In this document: positions 1-9,076 of the stretch, piece after piece
Layout: every line of letters begins with the position of its first letter
Position numbering within the stretch: the stretch's first letter is position 1
NCBI GenBank assembly: GCA_937899365.1
Contig: CALBPH010000630.1
Location: 1 to 43,605 of the forward strand
Source: an uncultured Leptolyngbya sp.
GTDB taxonomy: Bacteria > Cyanobacteriota > Cyanobacteriia > Phormidesmidales > Phormidesmidaceae
Direction: 5' to 3'
Length of the DNA stretch: 43,605 nt
The notes under the pieces: generated by a model
Databases searched by the model: none
The model's input: only the letters and a program-made list of their open reading frames with translations
Told to the model about the DNA's origin: nothing
Position numbers and translations under genes: made by a program

Positions 1-965
1 TGGGTTGTGCGTGATAGGGTTCCATTTTTTTTTTTATTGTTACGTTTTACTAGTTTATTTTCACGACGGTCCCAGGGATAGGTGCCATCGGGTAGGCCCA
101 GAGGTGCGAGGGCATCGCTGACTAGAAACAGACCGCTGCTGCCGTCCCCCTGGACCTGTCCGCGGTTAGCACGCAATAGCAGATCGAGCATGGTGGGGCA
201 CACATGCTGACCGTCCGCAATCAGCCCGACAAACACCTGGGGATGGGTCAGGGCCGCACCTAGCAACCCCGGCTGACGGTGATGCAACCCCGGCATCGCA
301 GTAAAGGCATGGGTCACCATGGACGCCCCTTGGGAAAATGCTTGCTGAGCCTGGGTAACCGTAGCGAGGGAATGGCCCAGACTGACGGTGATATTATGCG
401 ATCGCAACCACGGAATCACCACAGCAGCCGCTTCGATTTCTGGCGCCAGGGTCACAATTTTCACCACATCCACATATGGCTCCAACAGAGCCTGGACTCG
501 ATCAATCGATAGGGGTTGCAAATACTCTGGGGGATGCGCTCCTCCCTTCTCTGGGTTGAGAAATGGCCCCTCCAAATGAGCTCCCAGCACGGTGGCATGG
601 TGAGGTTTGTCATTAAAACCTTCGGCCTGATATGTCCGCATCACAGCCAGACTGCATTGAATCTTTTCAGGATCTGCCGTCACCAACGTCGGAGTAAACG
701 CATCAATACCCTGACTCCACAGAAAGCTGGCTATTTTTTGCAGCTCTAAAGGATCGCTCAAATCAGGAAAGGCGAGCCCTAAGGCCCCATTAATTTGCAA
801 ATCTACCCCACCGAGGGACACCCAATCTCCATTTAGATCATCTGCTTGCACCGCATTAGCAGACACCTTGGCCATCGGCATAATAGATCGCAGCTGATTG
901 CGCACCACCTCCAGACAGTAAAGCCCTGGCATATGAGGTAATCGCACATTGAGCAAAATTGACAT
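1..965 (-). CDS. nagA: N-acetylglucosamine-6-phosphate deacetylase (C-terminus truncated by window edge)
   Basis: Minus-strand frame open from ATG at 965 to the window edge; reads MSILLNVRLPHMPGLYCLE...GGVDLQINGALG...GAHLEGPFLNPEKGGAHP...SLGHSLAT...MVTHAFTAMPGLHHRQPG...GLIADGQHVCPTMLDLLLRA...LVSDALAPLGLPDGTYPWDRRE, typical NagA motifs. Not in the ORF track because it is incomplete. Confidence 0.9.
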   Translation of the reverse strand, partial: MSILLNVRLPHMPGLYCLEVVRNQLRSIMPMAKVSANAVQADDLNGDWVSLGGVDLQINGALGLAFPDLSDPLELQKIASFLWSQGIDAFTPTLVTADPEKIQCSLAVMRTYQAEGFNDKPHHATVLGAHLEGPFLNPEKGGAHPPEYLQPLSIDRVQALLEPYVDVVKIVTLAPEIEAAAVVIPWLRSHNITVSLGHSLATVTQAQQAFSQGASMVTHAFTAMPGLHHRQPGLLGAALTHPQVFVGLIADGQHVCPTMLDLLLRANRGQVQGDGSSGLFLVSDALAPLGLPDGTYPWDRRENKLVKRNNKKKNGTLSRTT

Positions 966-1070
966 GGACCCGTTACGTTCAAATATTTGTACAAATCATC
1001 CCATAGGAACCCGGTAGGCTAACAGCATCACCCTGGCAGCGCTAGGGATGCCGTTTTACCGTTCACACCT

Positions 1071-1619
1071 ATGACCTCTCCCCTTGTTGGCATCATCATG
1101 GGCAGCGATTCTGATCTGCCCACCATGGAAGCAGCCATTATCGTTTGCGAAGACTTTGGCATTCCCCACGAAGTTGCTATTATCTCCGCCCATCGCACCC
1201 CTAATCACATGGCAAATTATGCGCAAACCGCTGTTGAGCGCGGCCTCAAGGTCATCATTGCTGGCGCTGGGGGCGCGGCCCATCTACCGGGCATGGTGGC
1301 CGCCCTCACACCGCTACCGGTCATCGGTGTCCCCGTCAAAAGCCGTAGCCTACAGGGTATTGACTCTCTCTATTCCATCGTTCAAATGCCCGGTGGCATT
1401 CCCGTCGCCACCGTTGCCATCGGCAATGCTAAAAATGCGGGACTACTGGCAGCTCAGATATTAGCGATATCCGACCTCAAACTCCTAAAGCGGGTACAAG
1501 CCTATCGCCAGGAACTCGAAGAGAGCGTACTGCAAAAGCAAGAACGCCTAGATGCCCTGGGTCCCCATCCTTATCTAAAAACAATGTTTCCATCCCAAAG
1601 CGGTGAAACAGCTCACTAA
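1071..1619 (+). CDS. purE: N5-carboxyaminoimidazole ribonucleotide mutase
   Basis: [13 protein letters not shown]...SAHRTP...[28 protein letters not shown]...[15 protein letters not shown]. Confidence 0.97.
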   Translation: MTSPLVGIIMGSDSDLPTMEAAIIVCEDFGIPHEVAIISAHRTPNHMANYAQTAVERGLKVIIAGAGGAAHLPGMVAALTPLPVIGVPVKSRSLQGIDSLYSIVQMPGGIPVATVAIGNAKNAGLLAAQILAISDLKLLKRVQAYRQELEESVLQKQERLDALGPHPYLKTMFPSQSGETAH

Positions 1620-2036
1620 ACGCCCTGTTTTTCCTGGCTTGAGGATATTAAATTTTGCAAAAAAACAAAAATTATCAGGCTTCAAACACCTAATATCCCA
1701 CTGACACGAATTAAGTGTGTTCTCTGATACAGAATGACTTGGCCGAAATTGGTGGAATCTATCTAATAGATATGCACAATGCATCCGCGCAATTAGGTCC
1801 ATGGTCTTGACCGTGTGTGTAAGGCCTTCATTTGTTAGTCGATGGAAGTTCTTAATATCTCTTTAAGTAATCTTCCCATTTTCTAGCGTGGCCATATCAG
1901 CACCCAAGCCCTTTGCCGGTCATTGATTATCTTGAACTGTCAAGGTCCCCTCACCCAAAGGCTTCACTGTCTAGGACTGGTGTCTGCGAAAGTGAGTCTT
2001 AGTTGATTGGATTGTGTTGTAGGAACGTCTGTTGAG

Positions 2037-3488
2037 ATGTCTAGTCTAAATTTCAGCCGCAAGGCGAAACGGCGTAAGTCGTCTGTCTGGGATAGCTATG
2101 CGCCCCCATTTGATCAAATGGCCAAGCGCTTTTTTGGCAGAAACTTTTCTTGGGCTTGGTTAGCTTGTATTCCCCTGGCACTAATCATTGTTGCCACCTG
2201 GGATACAGCAGCCCATGCACAGGATGAAGCCCTCACTCCTGGGGATGTGCAATTTGTCTTAGATAACATCTGGGTGCTGGTTGCAGCAGTCCTGGTGATT
2301 TTCATGAATGCGGGTTTCGGCATGTTAGAAACCGGCTTCTGTCGCCAGAAGAACGCTGTTAACATCCTTTCTAAAAACTTAATTGTCTTTGCCCTAGCCA
2401 CCCTGTCCTTCTGGGTACTTGGCTTTGGCCTCATGTTCAATGAAGCAACGCCGTTTATCGGTCTAGGCAACTTCTTCTTGTCTGGCTTCTCCACCGATGG
2501 ACCTGAGTTTGGCAATTTAACTGCTCCTGTTTTCTTCTTATTCCAGGCAGCTTTTGCTGGTACAGCGGCGACTATCGTCTCTGGTGCCGTTGCAGAACGA
2601 ATCAAGTTCACAGATTTTGTCATCTTTAGCATTTTGCTAACGGCAGTTTCTTACCCCATCACGGGTCACTGGGTTTGGACTGGTGCCGGTTGGTTAGGTG
2701 GCCTTGGTTTCTCTGACTTTGCTGGTTCTACCGTTGTTCACTCCGTTGGCGGTTGGGCGGCTCTATGTGGAGCAGCCATTTTAGGTCCTCGGATTGGCAA
2801 ATATCAGGATGGTCAAATCAACGCGATTCCTGGCCACAACATGAGCATTGCCACCCTAGGCTGTCTCATTCTTTGGATTGGCTGGTTTGGTTTCAACCCA
2901 GGTTCCCAGCTAGCCGCAGATGGCGCTGTCCCTTATATTGCAGTTACCACTAACCTTGCTGCTGCTGCTGGTGGTGTTGCGGCAACCTTCACTGCTTGGA
3001 TCATGAGCGGCAAGCCTGACTTGTCCATGATTATCAACGGTATCTTGGCTGGTCTAGTCGGTATCACTGCAGGTTGTGCTGGCGCTAGTTTCTTTGGCGC
3101 GGTCATCATCGGCTTGGTAGCCGGTGTATTAGTGGTCTTCTCCGTTGGCTTCTTTGACAGCATCAAGATTGACGATCCGGTAGGTGCTATCTCTGTACAC
3201 TTGGTGTGCGGCATGTGGGGCACGCTCGCAGTGGGTCTATTCGATACCTCTGCGGGTCTGTTCTACGGTGGCGGCATCGGCCAGCTAATCTCTCAGATTA
3301 TTGGTATTGTTGCCATTGGTCTGTTTACCGTCATCTTTAGCTCTGTTGTCTGGACCATTCTGAAGTCTGCTTCTGGTCTTCGCGTCTCCGCCGAGGAAGA
3401 GCTCAAGGGCTTGGATATTGGCGAGCACGGCATGGAAGCTTACAGTGGTTTCCTTAAGGACACTAGCGATATGGGTGGGGTTGCTTAG
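2037..3488 (+). CDS. amt: Ammonium transporter (Amt family), likely start at the internal ATG 2037 (ORF opens with TTG at 2007)
   Basis: [113 protein letters not shown]. Confidence 0.96.
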   Translation: MSSLNFSRKAKRRKSSVWDSYAPPFDQMAKRFFGRNFSWAWLACIPLALIIVATWDTAAHAQDEALTPGDVQFVLDNIWVLVAAVLVIFMNAGFGMLETGFCRQKNAVNILSKNLIVFALATLSFWVLGFGLMFNEATPFIGLGNFFLSGFSTDGPEFGNLTAPVFFLFQAAFAGTAATIVSGAVAERIKFTDFVIFSILLTAVSYPITGHWVWTGAGWLGGLGFSDFAGSTVVHSVGGWAALCGAAILGPRIGKYQDGQINAIPGHNMSIATLGCLILWIGWFGFNPGSQLAADGAVPYIAVTTNLAAAAGGVAATFTAWIMSGKPDLSMIINGILAGLVGITAGCAGASFFGAVIIGLVAGVLVVFSVGFFDSIKIDDPVGAISVHLVCGMWGTLAVGLFDTSAGLFYGGGIGQLISQIIGIVAIGLFTVIFSSVVWTILKSASGLRVSAEEELKGLDIGEHGMEAYSGFLKDTSDMGGVA

Positions 3489-3550
3489 GTCACTAAGTAG
3501 CTTGCAACCTTGAAAGCCTTAGGGCTTGATAAAGTGCCTTTGTACTAAAA

Positions 3551-3584
3551 GTGGGTGGTTTCCGCAGGGGAGTCACCCATTTTT
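3551..3584 (+). terminator. Candidate intrinsic terminator downstream of amt
   Basis: tgggtg (3552-3557) / caccca (3574-3579) stem followed by a short T-run; stem is only 6 bp with a long loop. Confidence 0.5.
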
Positions 3585-3904
3585 AATGCGACGACATCTG
3601 ATGCGAAGACCTCCCCACAGTCGTTGTCACTCAAAATTTTTAGGGATTACATATGATGTGACCTATATGCGCTAAGCCTGAAAACCAAGACTGTTACATA
3701 AGTTATGACTACCGAGGATCATTTATCCATGGGTCCTCTTTTAGCCCAGGCCAGGAGCGGAGGTTCTACAAAGGCTCCTCCGCATCTGTACTTACTGATC
3801 CTTCCCCTAAGCTTAGTTACAATTCCCCTGCGGTCTGGATAGGCACTGATAAGGTTAGTCAGTTGATCAAGATGGTTCTAGCATCCATCACATCAGTAGG
3901 GTGA

Positions 3905-5944
3905 ATGGGCAATCCCGCTTCAGTTCTAGACGAGTTGCTTGAGGTCTTACCGACGTTAAGACCTCAAATGTATTTCAAAACATCGCTGACGGCCCTCTCC
4001 CATGCGATGGAGGATCAGGTATTGGCAGGAAACGACTGCCCCCTGATGATTGCCAGTTTTCAGCAAGAGCGTTTTTATCGTCAAGAAGCGCATCGGTATC
4101 TGCGCTTGGCGGAGATTACGCCTCAGCTATATGTATTAGCGGCGGCGGATACTAAGTTCGCGGATGGGGCTGCTAGCCATGAAACCATTCCCTTTGATAC
4201 TAAGGATGCCCTGGTAGATGAATGGCACCTGGTGGTTTTAGGTGAGCAATATACAGCCTGTTTAATCTGTCGCGAACATCGTCACGGTAGCCACAGCCCC
4301 AAACCTTCGGCAGGAGCACCCGCGCTAGATCAGAGCCGCCGCTTTGAGGGTATTTGGACGTTAGACCGTCATGTGTGCGAACAGGCTGCTCATATTTTGC
4401 TACAGCGTATTGCCCAGTATCGCCCAGACCTAGAGCGTAAAGTCACCCAGGCTCAGACTGATTTTTTACCCGATGATGTGCGTCAAGGACTGTCGAGGGG
4501 CACGGAAATTGCAGAGTCCTATCCCTTTGCCCAACGGCTGGTGACCTATGTGCAAGCTAGCCAGTATAAGCTGCTCAAAGCTTATAAAGCGATGGCAGCC
4601 CAGGAAAATCGAGAACGGCTGATCAACTCGATTACGGCAGCGATTCGCCAGTCGTTAAACCCGACTGAGGTGTTTGCGATCGCAACCCACGAACTCGGCC
4701 AGGAAATTGCTACCTGTCGCTGCATTATTTATCGCAGCAGTCACGCCACTAGCGTTGAAATTCAGCATGAATTTCGCAAGCCTGGCGTGCCATCCCTGAA
4801 AGGAAAATCTTGGCCCCTGTTAGATAATCCCCTCTTCCAAACGGTTAACCGCCAGCAAGAATCCCTAACCTACCTCTGTGGGCAAGATATCCCCGCCTCA
4901 GGCAGCCCCAACATAGAATCACCAGGCGACACGCTCGATAATGCCTCAATTATTCAAGCACTATTTGACGAATGGGATATTAGCAGCTGTTTACTGGTAC
5001 CCCTCATTTACCAAGAACGTCTGCTGGGCATGATCGAGCTGCACCAGTGCGCACCGACATCCCAATCCTGGAATCAACACGATATTCGCCTGGTAGAGTC
5101 AGTGGCGGCCCAGCTCAGTGTGGCCGTCATTCAAGCCGAAGCCTATGCCAATTTAGAAACCCTAAATCAGCAGTTAGAAGCCCTAGAACAAACCCGCAGC
5201 AATCTGATTGCCATCACTGGCCACGAGCTACGAACTCCCCTATCCACCATTCGGATTTGTTTGGAAAGCATTTTTACAGAACCCGATATGCCAGCGGACA
5301 TGCGGCAGGTGATGCTGCAAACCGCGATGGAAGATTCTGACCGTATGCAAAAATTGGTCCAGGACTTTCTCACCCTCTCCCGTTTAGAAAGTGGCCGCAT
5401 TGAATGGAATTTAGAATCCCTATCCCTCAATGAATGTGTGGCTCTGGCCCTGAGCAGTCGACGATCTAACAACAACTGCTCCAACCTCACCGTCAGTATC
5501 CCAGAAGAATTACCGCTAATTCGAGGCGATGGTGAATGGATTGTTGAGGTGCTGACAAAACTCTTGGACAACGCCTGTAAATTTACAGAGCCAACCGGCA
5601 CCATCTCTATCCAGGCAAGCGTTAAAGACAATTCCCAGATAGAAGTCTCGGTCAGCGATAGTGGGCGAGGTATTGAACCGGAGCGGCTAGAAACGGTTTT
5701 TGAACGGTTCTATCAAGAAGAAGGCGCGCTTCGTCGTTCAGTAGGTGGTACCGGTTTAGGATTGGCCATTTGTCGTCAAATTGTTGAAGCCCAGGGCGGT
5801 AAAATTTGGGCCATGTCAGCGGGTAAAAAGCAAGGCACGCAGATCTACTTCACCCTGCCTATCGCCTTACAACAATCCCACCAAAGACCCCAAAAGCGCC
5901 CAGGGAAAAAATCAGTCCGTACCAAAAAGATCCTGAGTAATTAA
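3905..5944 (+). CDS. Sensor histidine kinase with N-terminal DICT-like sensory domain, GAF domain, HisKA and HATPase_c
   Basis: HisKA motif TGHELRTPLSTIR; HATPase motifs LLDNACKFTEP, VSDSGRGIEPE, GGTGLGLAICRQIVEAQGGKIW; N-terminus resembles cyanobacterial DICT domains (FYRQEAHRYLRLAEITPQLYVLA). Confidence 0.92.
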   Translation: MGNPASVLDELLEVLPTLRPQMYFKTSLTALSHAMEDQVLAGNDCPLMIASFQQERFYRQEAHRYLRLAEITPQLYVLAAADTKFADGAASHETIPFDTKDALVDEWHLVVLGEQYTACLICREHRHGSHSPKPSAGAPALDQSRRFEGIWTLDRHVCEQAAHILLQRIAQYRPDLERKVTQAQTDFLPDDVRQGLSRGTEIAESYPFAQRLVTYVQASQYKLLKAYKAMAAQENRERLINSITAAIRQSLNPTEVFAIATHELGQEIATCRCIIYRSSHATSVEIQHEFRKPGVPSLKGKSWPLLDNPLFQTVNRQQESLTYLCGQDIPASGSPNIESPGDTLDNASIIQALFDEWDISSCLLVPLIYQERLLGMIELHQCAPTSQSWNQHDIRLVESVAAQLSVAVIQAEAYANLETLNQQLEALEQTRSNLIAITGHELRTPLSTIRICLESIFTEPDMPADMRQVMLQTAMEDSDRMQKLVQDFLTLSRLESGRIEWNLESLSLNECVALALSSRRSNNNCSNLTVSIPEELPLIRGDGEWIVEVLTKLLDNACKFTEPTGTISIQASVKDNSQIEVSVSDSGRGIEPERLETVFERFYQEEGALRRSVGGTGLGLAICRQIVEAQGGKIWAMSAGKKQGTQIYFTLPIALQQSHQRPQKRPGKKSVRTKKILSN

Positions 5945-5951
5945 CACGAAA

Positions 5952-7244
5952 CTAATTGGAGGTGGAGCTAGGTAACGGTTGACCAAACGTCAACGGCTCA
6001 GGTGGTTGAATTTGCACAATCGTCCGATTGCCAGCAGGCTGTTGGATAGTCTCCCACACTAGCTTCGAGGCTTCATCAGCCTGTTCAACGTCAGCCAGGG
6101 AAAGCTCGACCGGAGCGAGACCTTCCGTCAACGTTGCAGACGCAGGCAGATCCGGTATGGGCTCATCAGCCACAGACTCTTCTACTACGGGAGACACCTC
6201 TGCTGCAGGCACAGACACAGCAGCGACGACAGGAGCCTCTTCAATGACAGGAACGTCTTCAATCTCAGGAGTAATCTCAGGCTCAGGAACAGGCTCAAGG
6301 TCAGGGACAGCCTCAACAGCTACATCCACCGGCGCACTCTCTGGCAAAGCACTCTCTGGCAACTCGGTCACCTCAGAAATCTCAGGCTTGGGGTCACTGG
6401 CACCGCTAATGTCTGGCAAGCTAGGACGATTGCTTTCGGGAGCCGCAGCCACTGGCGTCACAGGAATGTTGATTTCAGACGTATCTAACTCAGATTGCTC
6501 AAGTTCTGGCACCGTCATCGGGGGTAGGTCTGGCACCGTTGCGATCGCAGCAGGGGATACAGCGTCCACCCCATCTACATCTACATCCACAGCAACCTCA
6601 TCCACAGCAACCTCATCCACAGCAGCAACCTCATCCACCAAACCCGAGTCTGTAGGTAGGTCCTCCAGCGGCGGCACACTCACCACCGCAGAAGACTCAG
6701 CATCGTAGGGGTCAATGGGTAACGCTGTCGTCGTTGTGGGTTTATCAGGCAGTTGCAGATTCGCCGCCGACAGACTCACATCCCCAGAAGCATTCGGCGC
6801 TGACACAGCAGGAGAAACCGCTACGGACGTATCACTATCGGCAATCAGAGGACGAAAACGCCAGTGACGCAGACCGTCACTATCATCAAATTGAATATCA
6901 GCCTGATCAGGCGCTAGGACAATGTCTGGGGCTAACTCAATAACCACCCTCACCTGGTCTGGAGTGTGCTGCGCCACCCGGATAGCCTGCACAGAACCGT
7001 TATAGATTTGCTCCGGCTCAATCGTACCGATTTCCGTATCCGGGATATCGAGCACCAAACGCGGAGGTTCCGACAGTAAAAAGAACTGGGGAAATACCGT
7101 ATCTGACAACGAAAATGTCAGTTCGCTCGTGGCCGTATCAAAGGCCCAATCATTTAGCCCTTCTGCCAAAGCTGGTGAGATCGCAAGTGCGAGGGTAGCC
7201 AGACTCCCCCCAAAACACTGGTAAAAACGGCGCTTGAACCCCAT
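5952..7244 (-). CDS. AMIN-domain-containing protein with long acidic/proline-rich C-terminal region; likely start MGFKRRFYQC at 7244
   Basis: Signal-peptide-like N-terminus, then TSELTFSLSDTVFPQFFLLSEPPRLVLDIPDTEIG...GSVQAIRVAQHTPDQVRVVIELAP, characteristic of AMIN domains; remainder low complexity (VDEVAAVDEVAVDEVAVDVDVDGVD). Confidence 0.85.
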   Translation of the reverse strand: MGFKRRFYQCFGGSLATLALAISPALAEGLNDWAFDTATSELTFSLSDTVFPQFFLLSEPPRLVLDIPDTEIGTIEPEQIYNGSVQAIRVAQHTPDQVRVVIELAPDIVLAPDQADIQFDDSDGLRHWRFRPLIADSDTSVAVSPAVSAPNASGDVSLSAANLQLPDKPTTTTALPIDPYDAESSAVVSVPPLEDLPTDSGLVDEVAAVDEVAVDEVAVDVDVDGVDAVSPAAIATVPDLPPMTVPELEQSELDTSEINIPVTPVAAAPESNRPSLPDISGASDPKPEISEVTELPESALPESAPVDVAVEAVPDLEPVPEPEITPEIEDVPVIEEAPVVAAVSVPAAEVSPVVEESVADEPIPDLPASATLTEGLAPVELSLADVEQADEASKLVWETIQQPAGNRTIVQIQPPEPLTFGQPLPSSTSN

Positions 7245-7420
7245 AGGCCTGATCCGCAGAACTCCAATAACACGATTAAAGGTTAAAGCATACGGCAATT
7301 TGTCAAGCATGACCCATATTTTTGATAAAAATTCCCCACGTATCGTAGATTCATCCGCCATGATAGTGAAGTCAATCAACTGACTCCTCCCAAATCCGCA
7401 AATCAAGGAACACACCCCCG

Positions 7421-7516
7421 ATGGAAATGCATGAACTGCTAACACTTATTTTGCTGTTGAGTCCTGGTTTATTACTCTCAGCCTTAGTCATGTCCGCCAT
7501 GGCATTTGGCGGTTAG
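7421..7516 (+). CDS. Putative 31-aa single-TM micro-protein
   Basis: MEMHELLTLILLLSPGLLLSALVMSAMAFGG*; not in ORF track because of length; aggaa about 12 nt upstream as a weak RBS candidate. Confidence 0.5.
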   Translation: MEMHELLTLILLLSPGLLLSALVMSAMAFGG

Positions 7517-7590
7517 ATTAGCGCTATTCGCTAGGTTTCTGGATTGGATTTATTTACAAACACAACAAGCAAACAGGTGAGGTATTTGCC

Positions 7591-8175
7591 ATGGTGATGG
7601 TCGAGTCCACAATGCTAGCGCTTGGAACCAAGGCTCCAGCATTTGCATTAGCAGATGTTGTGTCTGGAGACACGATTACCCTCGAGACATTCACAGACAG
7701 CAAGGCATTGTTAGTCATGTTTATGTGCGTGCACTGTCCCTTTGTGAAACACGTGGAGCAGGAACTCGCCAAAATCGGGCATGACTATGTGGATAAGAGC
7801 TTGGGGATAGTGGCCATTAGCTCTAACAGTGTTGCCACCCATCCCCAAGACGCGCCTGAACACATGAAAACCCAGGCAGCAACCCAAGGGTTCACGTTTC
7901 CCTATTGTTACGACGACACCCAAGCTGTCGCAAAAGCCTACCCCGCAGCCTGTACTCCCGATTTTTTCCTGTTTGATGCCGACTTCAAACTGGCCTATAG
8001 AGGACAGCTGGACGATAGCCGCCCTGGCAATGACAAACCGGTAACCGGTAAAGACTTGCGCGCGGCCATTGATGACGTTTTAGCAGGGCAGCCCCTGGGT
8101 AACCAACAGGTTCCCAGCATTGGTTGCAACATCAAGTGGGTGCCAGGACAGGCCCCAGATTATTTTGGCAATTAA
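7591..8175 (+). CDS. Thioredoxin-family / AhpC-TSA-like redoxin
   Basis: LGTKAPAFALADVVSGDTITLE...LLVMFMCVHCPFVKHVEQEL...CTPDFFLFDADFKLAYRGQLDDSRPGN...PSIGCNIKWVPG. Confidence 0.9.
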   Translation: MVMVESTMLALGTKAPAFALADVVSGDTITLETFTDSKALLVMFMCVHCPFVKHVEQELAKIGHDYVDKSLGIVAISSNSVATHPQDAPEHMKTQAATQGFTFPYCYDDTQAVAKAYPAACTPDFFLFDADFKLAYRGQLDDSRPGNDKPVTGKDLRAAIDDVLAGQPLGNQQVPSIGCNIKWVPGQAPDYFGN

Positions 8176-8183
8176 GCGCTGGG

Positions 8184-9059
8184 CTACGCCATCAAATCGA
8201 CCCTAGGGCTAAAGGATTCAATGGCGCGAAGTTTCTCATAGAGTTCAGATTCTTGATCACTGAGTCGTTGGGGCACAGCAACCTCTATTTCGACAATTTG
8301 ATCGCCACGCTCCTGCGCACCACGACCATAGCCCTTACCTGCCAACCGTAATTTTCGCCCAGACTGAATACCAGCTGGAATGGTCATTTGCACAGGGCCA
8401 TCCAGGGTTGGTATGGTCACCTGCCCCCCCAATACAGCTTCGCTAGGGGTAATCGGCAAATGACAGACAACGTCTCGCCCCTGCACCTGTAAAAAGCGAT
8501 GGGGCTCCACAACAATATTGAGGTAGAGATCGCCACCGTTGATGCCTTGCCCCCTCAGGCGAATACGCTGCCCTGTGACCATGCCAGGCGGCATATCGAC
8601 CTCTAACGCCCGCCCATCTTCCAGTCGTACCCGCTCAGCCCCACCTTGAAACGCCCGCTCTAAAGGAACCTGAAGCAACGCCTCCGCATCACGAGTCTGG
8701 GACTGCTTGGGAGATTTCTGAGGTTTCTGGACTTGTTTGGGTGGAGGCTTAGGCACCTCCTGGCGATTGAGGAGCTGATCGACAAAGTGGTTGAAGTCTT
8801 CTAAATCTCGGTAATCAGCCTCAGACTTTTGCTGTAGCCAGTAGCGTCGGTAGTCATCATACTGAGCCTTGCGATCGGCATCGGAAAGCATTTCATAGGC
8901 TTCATTCAAAGCCTTAAAGCGTTCCTCTGCCTCTTGATCACCAGGATTTAAGTCAGGATGAAACTGTCGAGCAAGTCTACGATAGGCCTGTTTAATCGCT
9001 TGAGCATCAGCACTCTGAACGATGCCGAGAATCTCATAGTAGTCTCGAAAATTTTGCAT
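8184..9059 (-). CDS. dnaJ: DnaJ-type co-chaperone lacking the zinc-finger domain (DnaJ3/CbpA-like), adjacent to dnaK
   Basis: J-domain DYYEILGIVQSADAQAIKQAYRRLARQFHPDLNPGD; C-terminal substrate-binding domain; no CxxCxGxG repeats; KPPPKQVQKPQKSPKQSQ linker. Confidence 0.93.
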   Translation of the reverse strand: MQNFRDYYEILGIVQSADAQAIKQAYRRLARQFHPDLNPGDQEAEERFKALNEAYEMLSDADRKAQYDDYRRYWLQQKSEADYRDLEDFNHFVDQLLNRQEVPKPPPKQVQKPQKSPKQSQTRDAEALLQVPLERAFQGGAERVRLEDGRALEVDMPPGMVTGQRIRLRGQGINGGDLYLNIVVEPHRFLQVQGRDVVCHLPITPSEAVLGGQVTIPTLDGPVQMTIPAGIQSGRKLRLAGKGYGRGAQERGDQIVEIEVAVPQRLSDQESELYEKLRAIESFSPRVDLMA

Positions 9060-9076
9060 AGTCTAGTGTGGCCGAC

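Noticed and set aside
1620-2006. Possible 6S RNA or canonical NtcA site (GTA-N8-TAC) in the purE-amt intergenic region
   Set aside because: I considered both from gene context (6S RNA near pur genes, NtcA control of amt) but could not find a convincing structure or exact motif by eye.
6028-6708. 226-aa Ser/Thr/Gly-rich + strand ORF
   Set aside because: Antisense shadow of the low-complexity region of the AMIN-domain gene.
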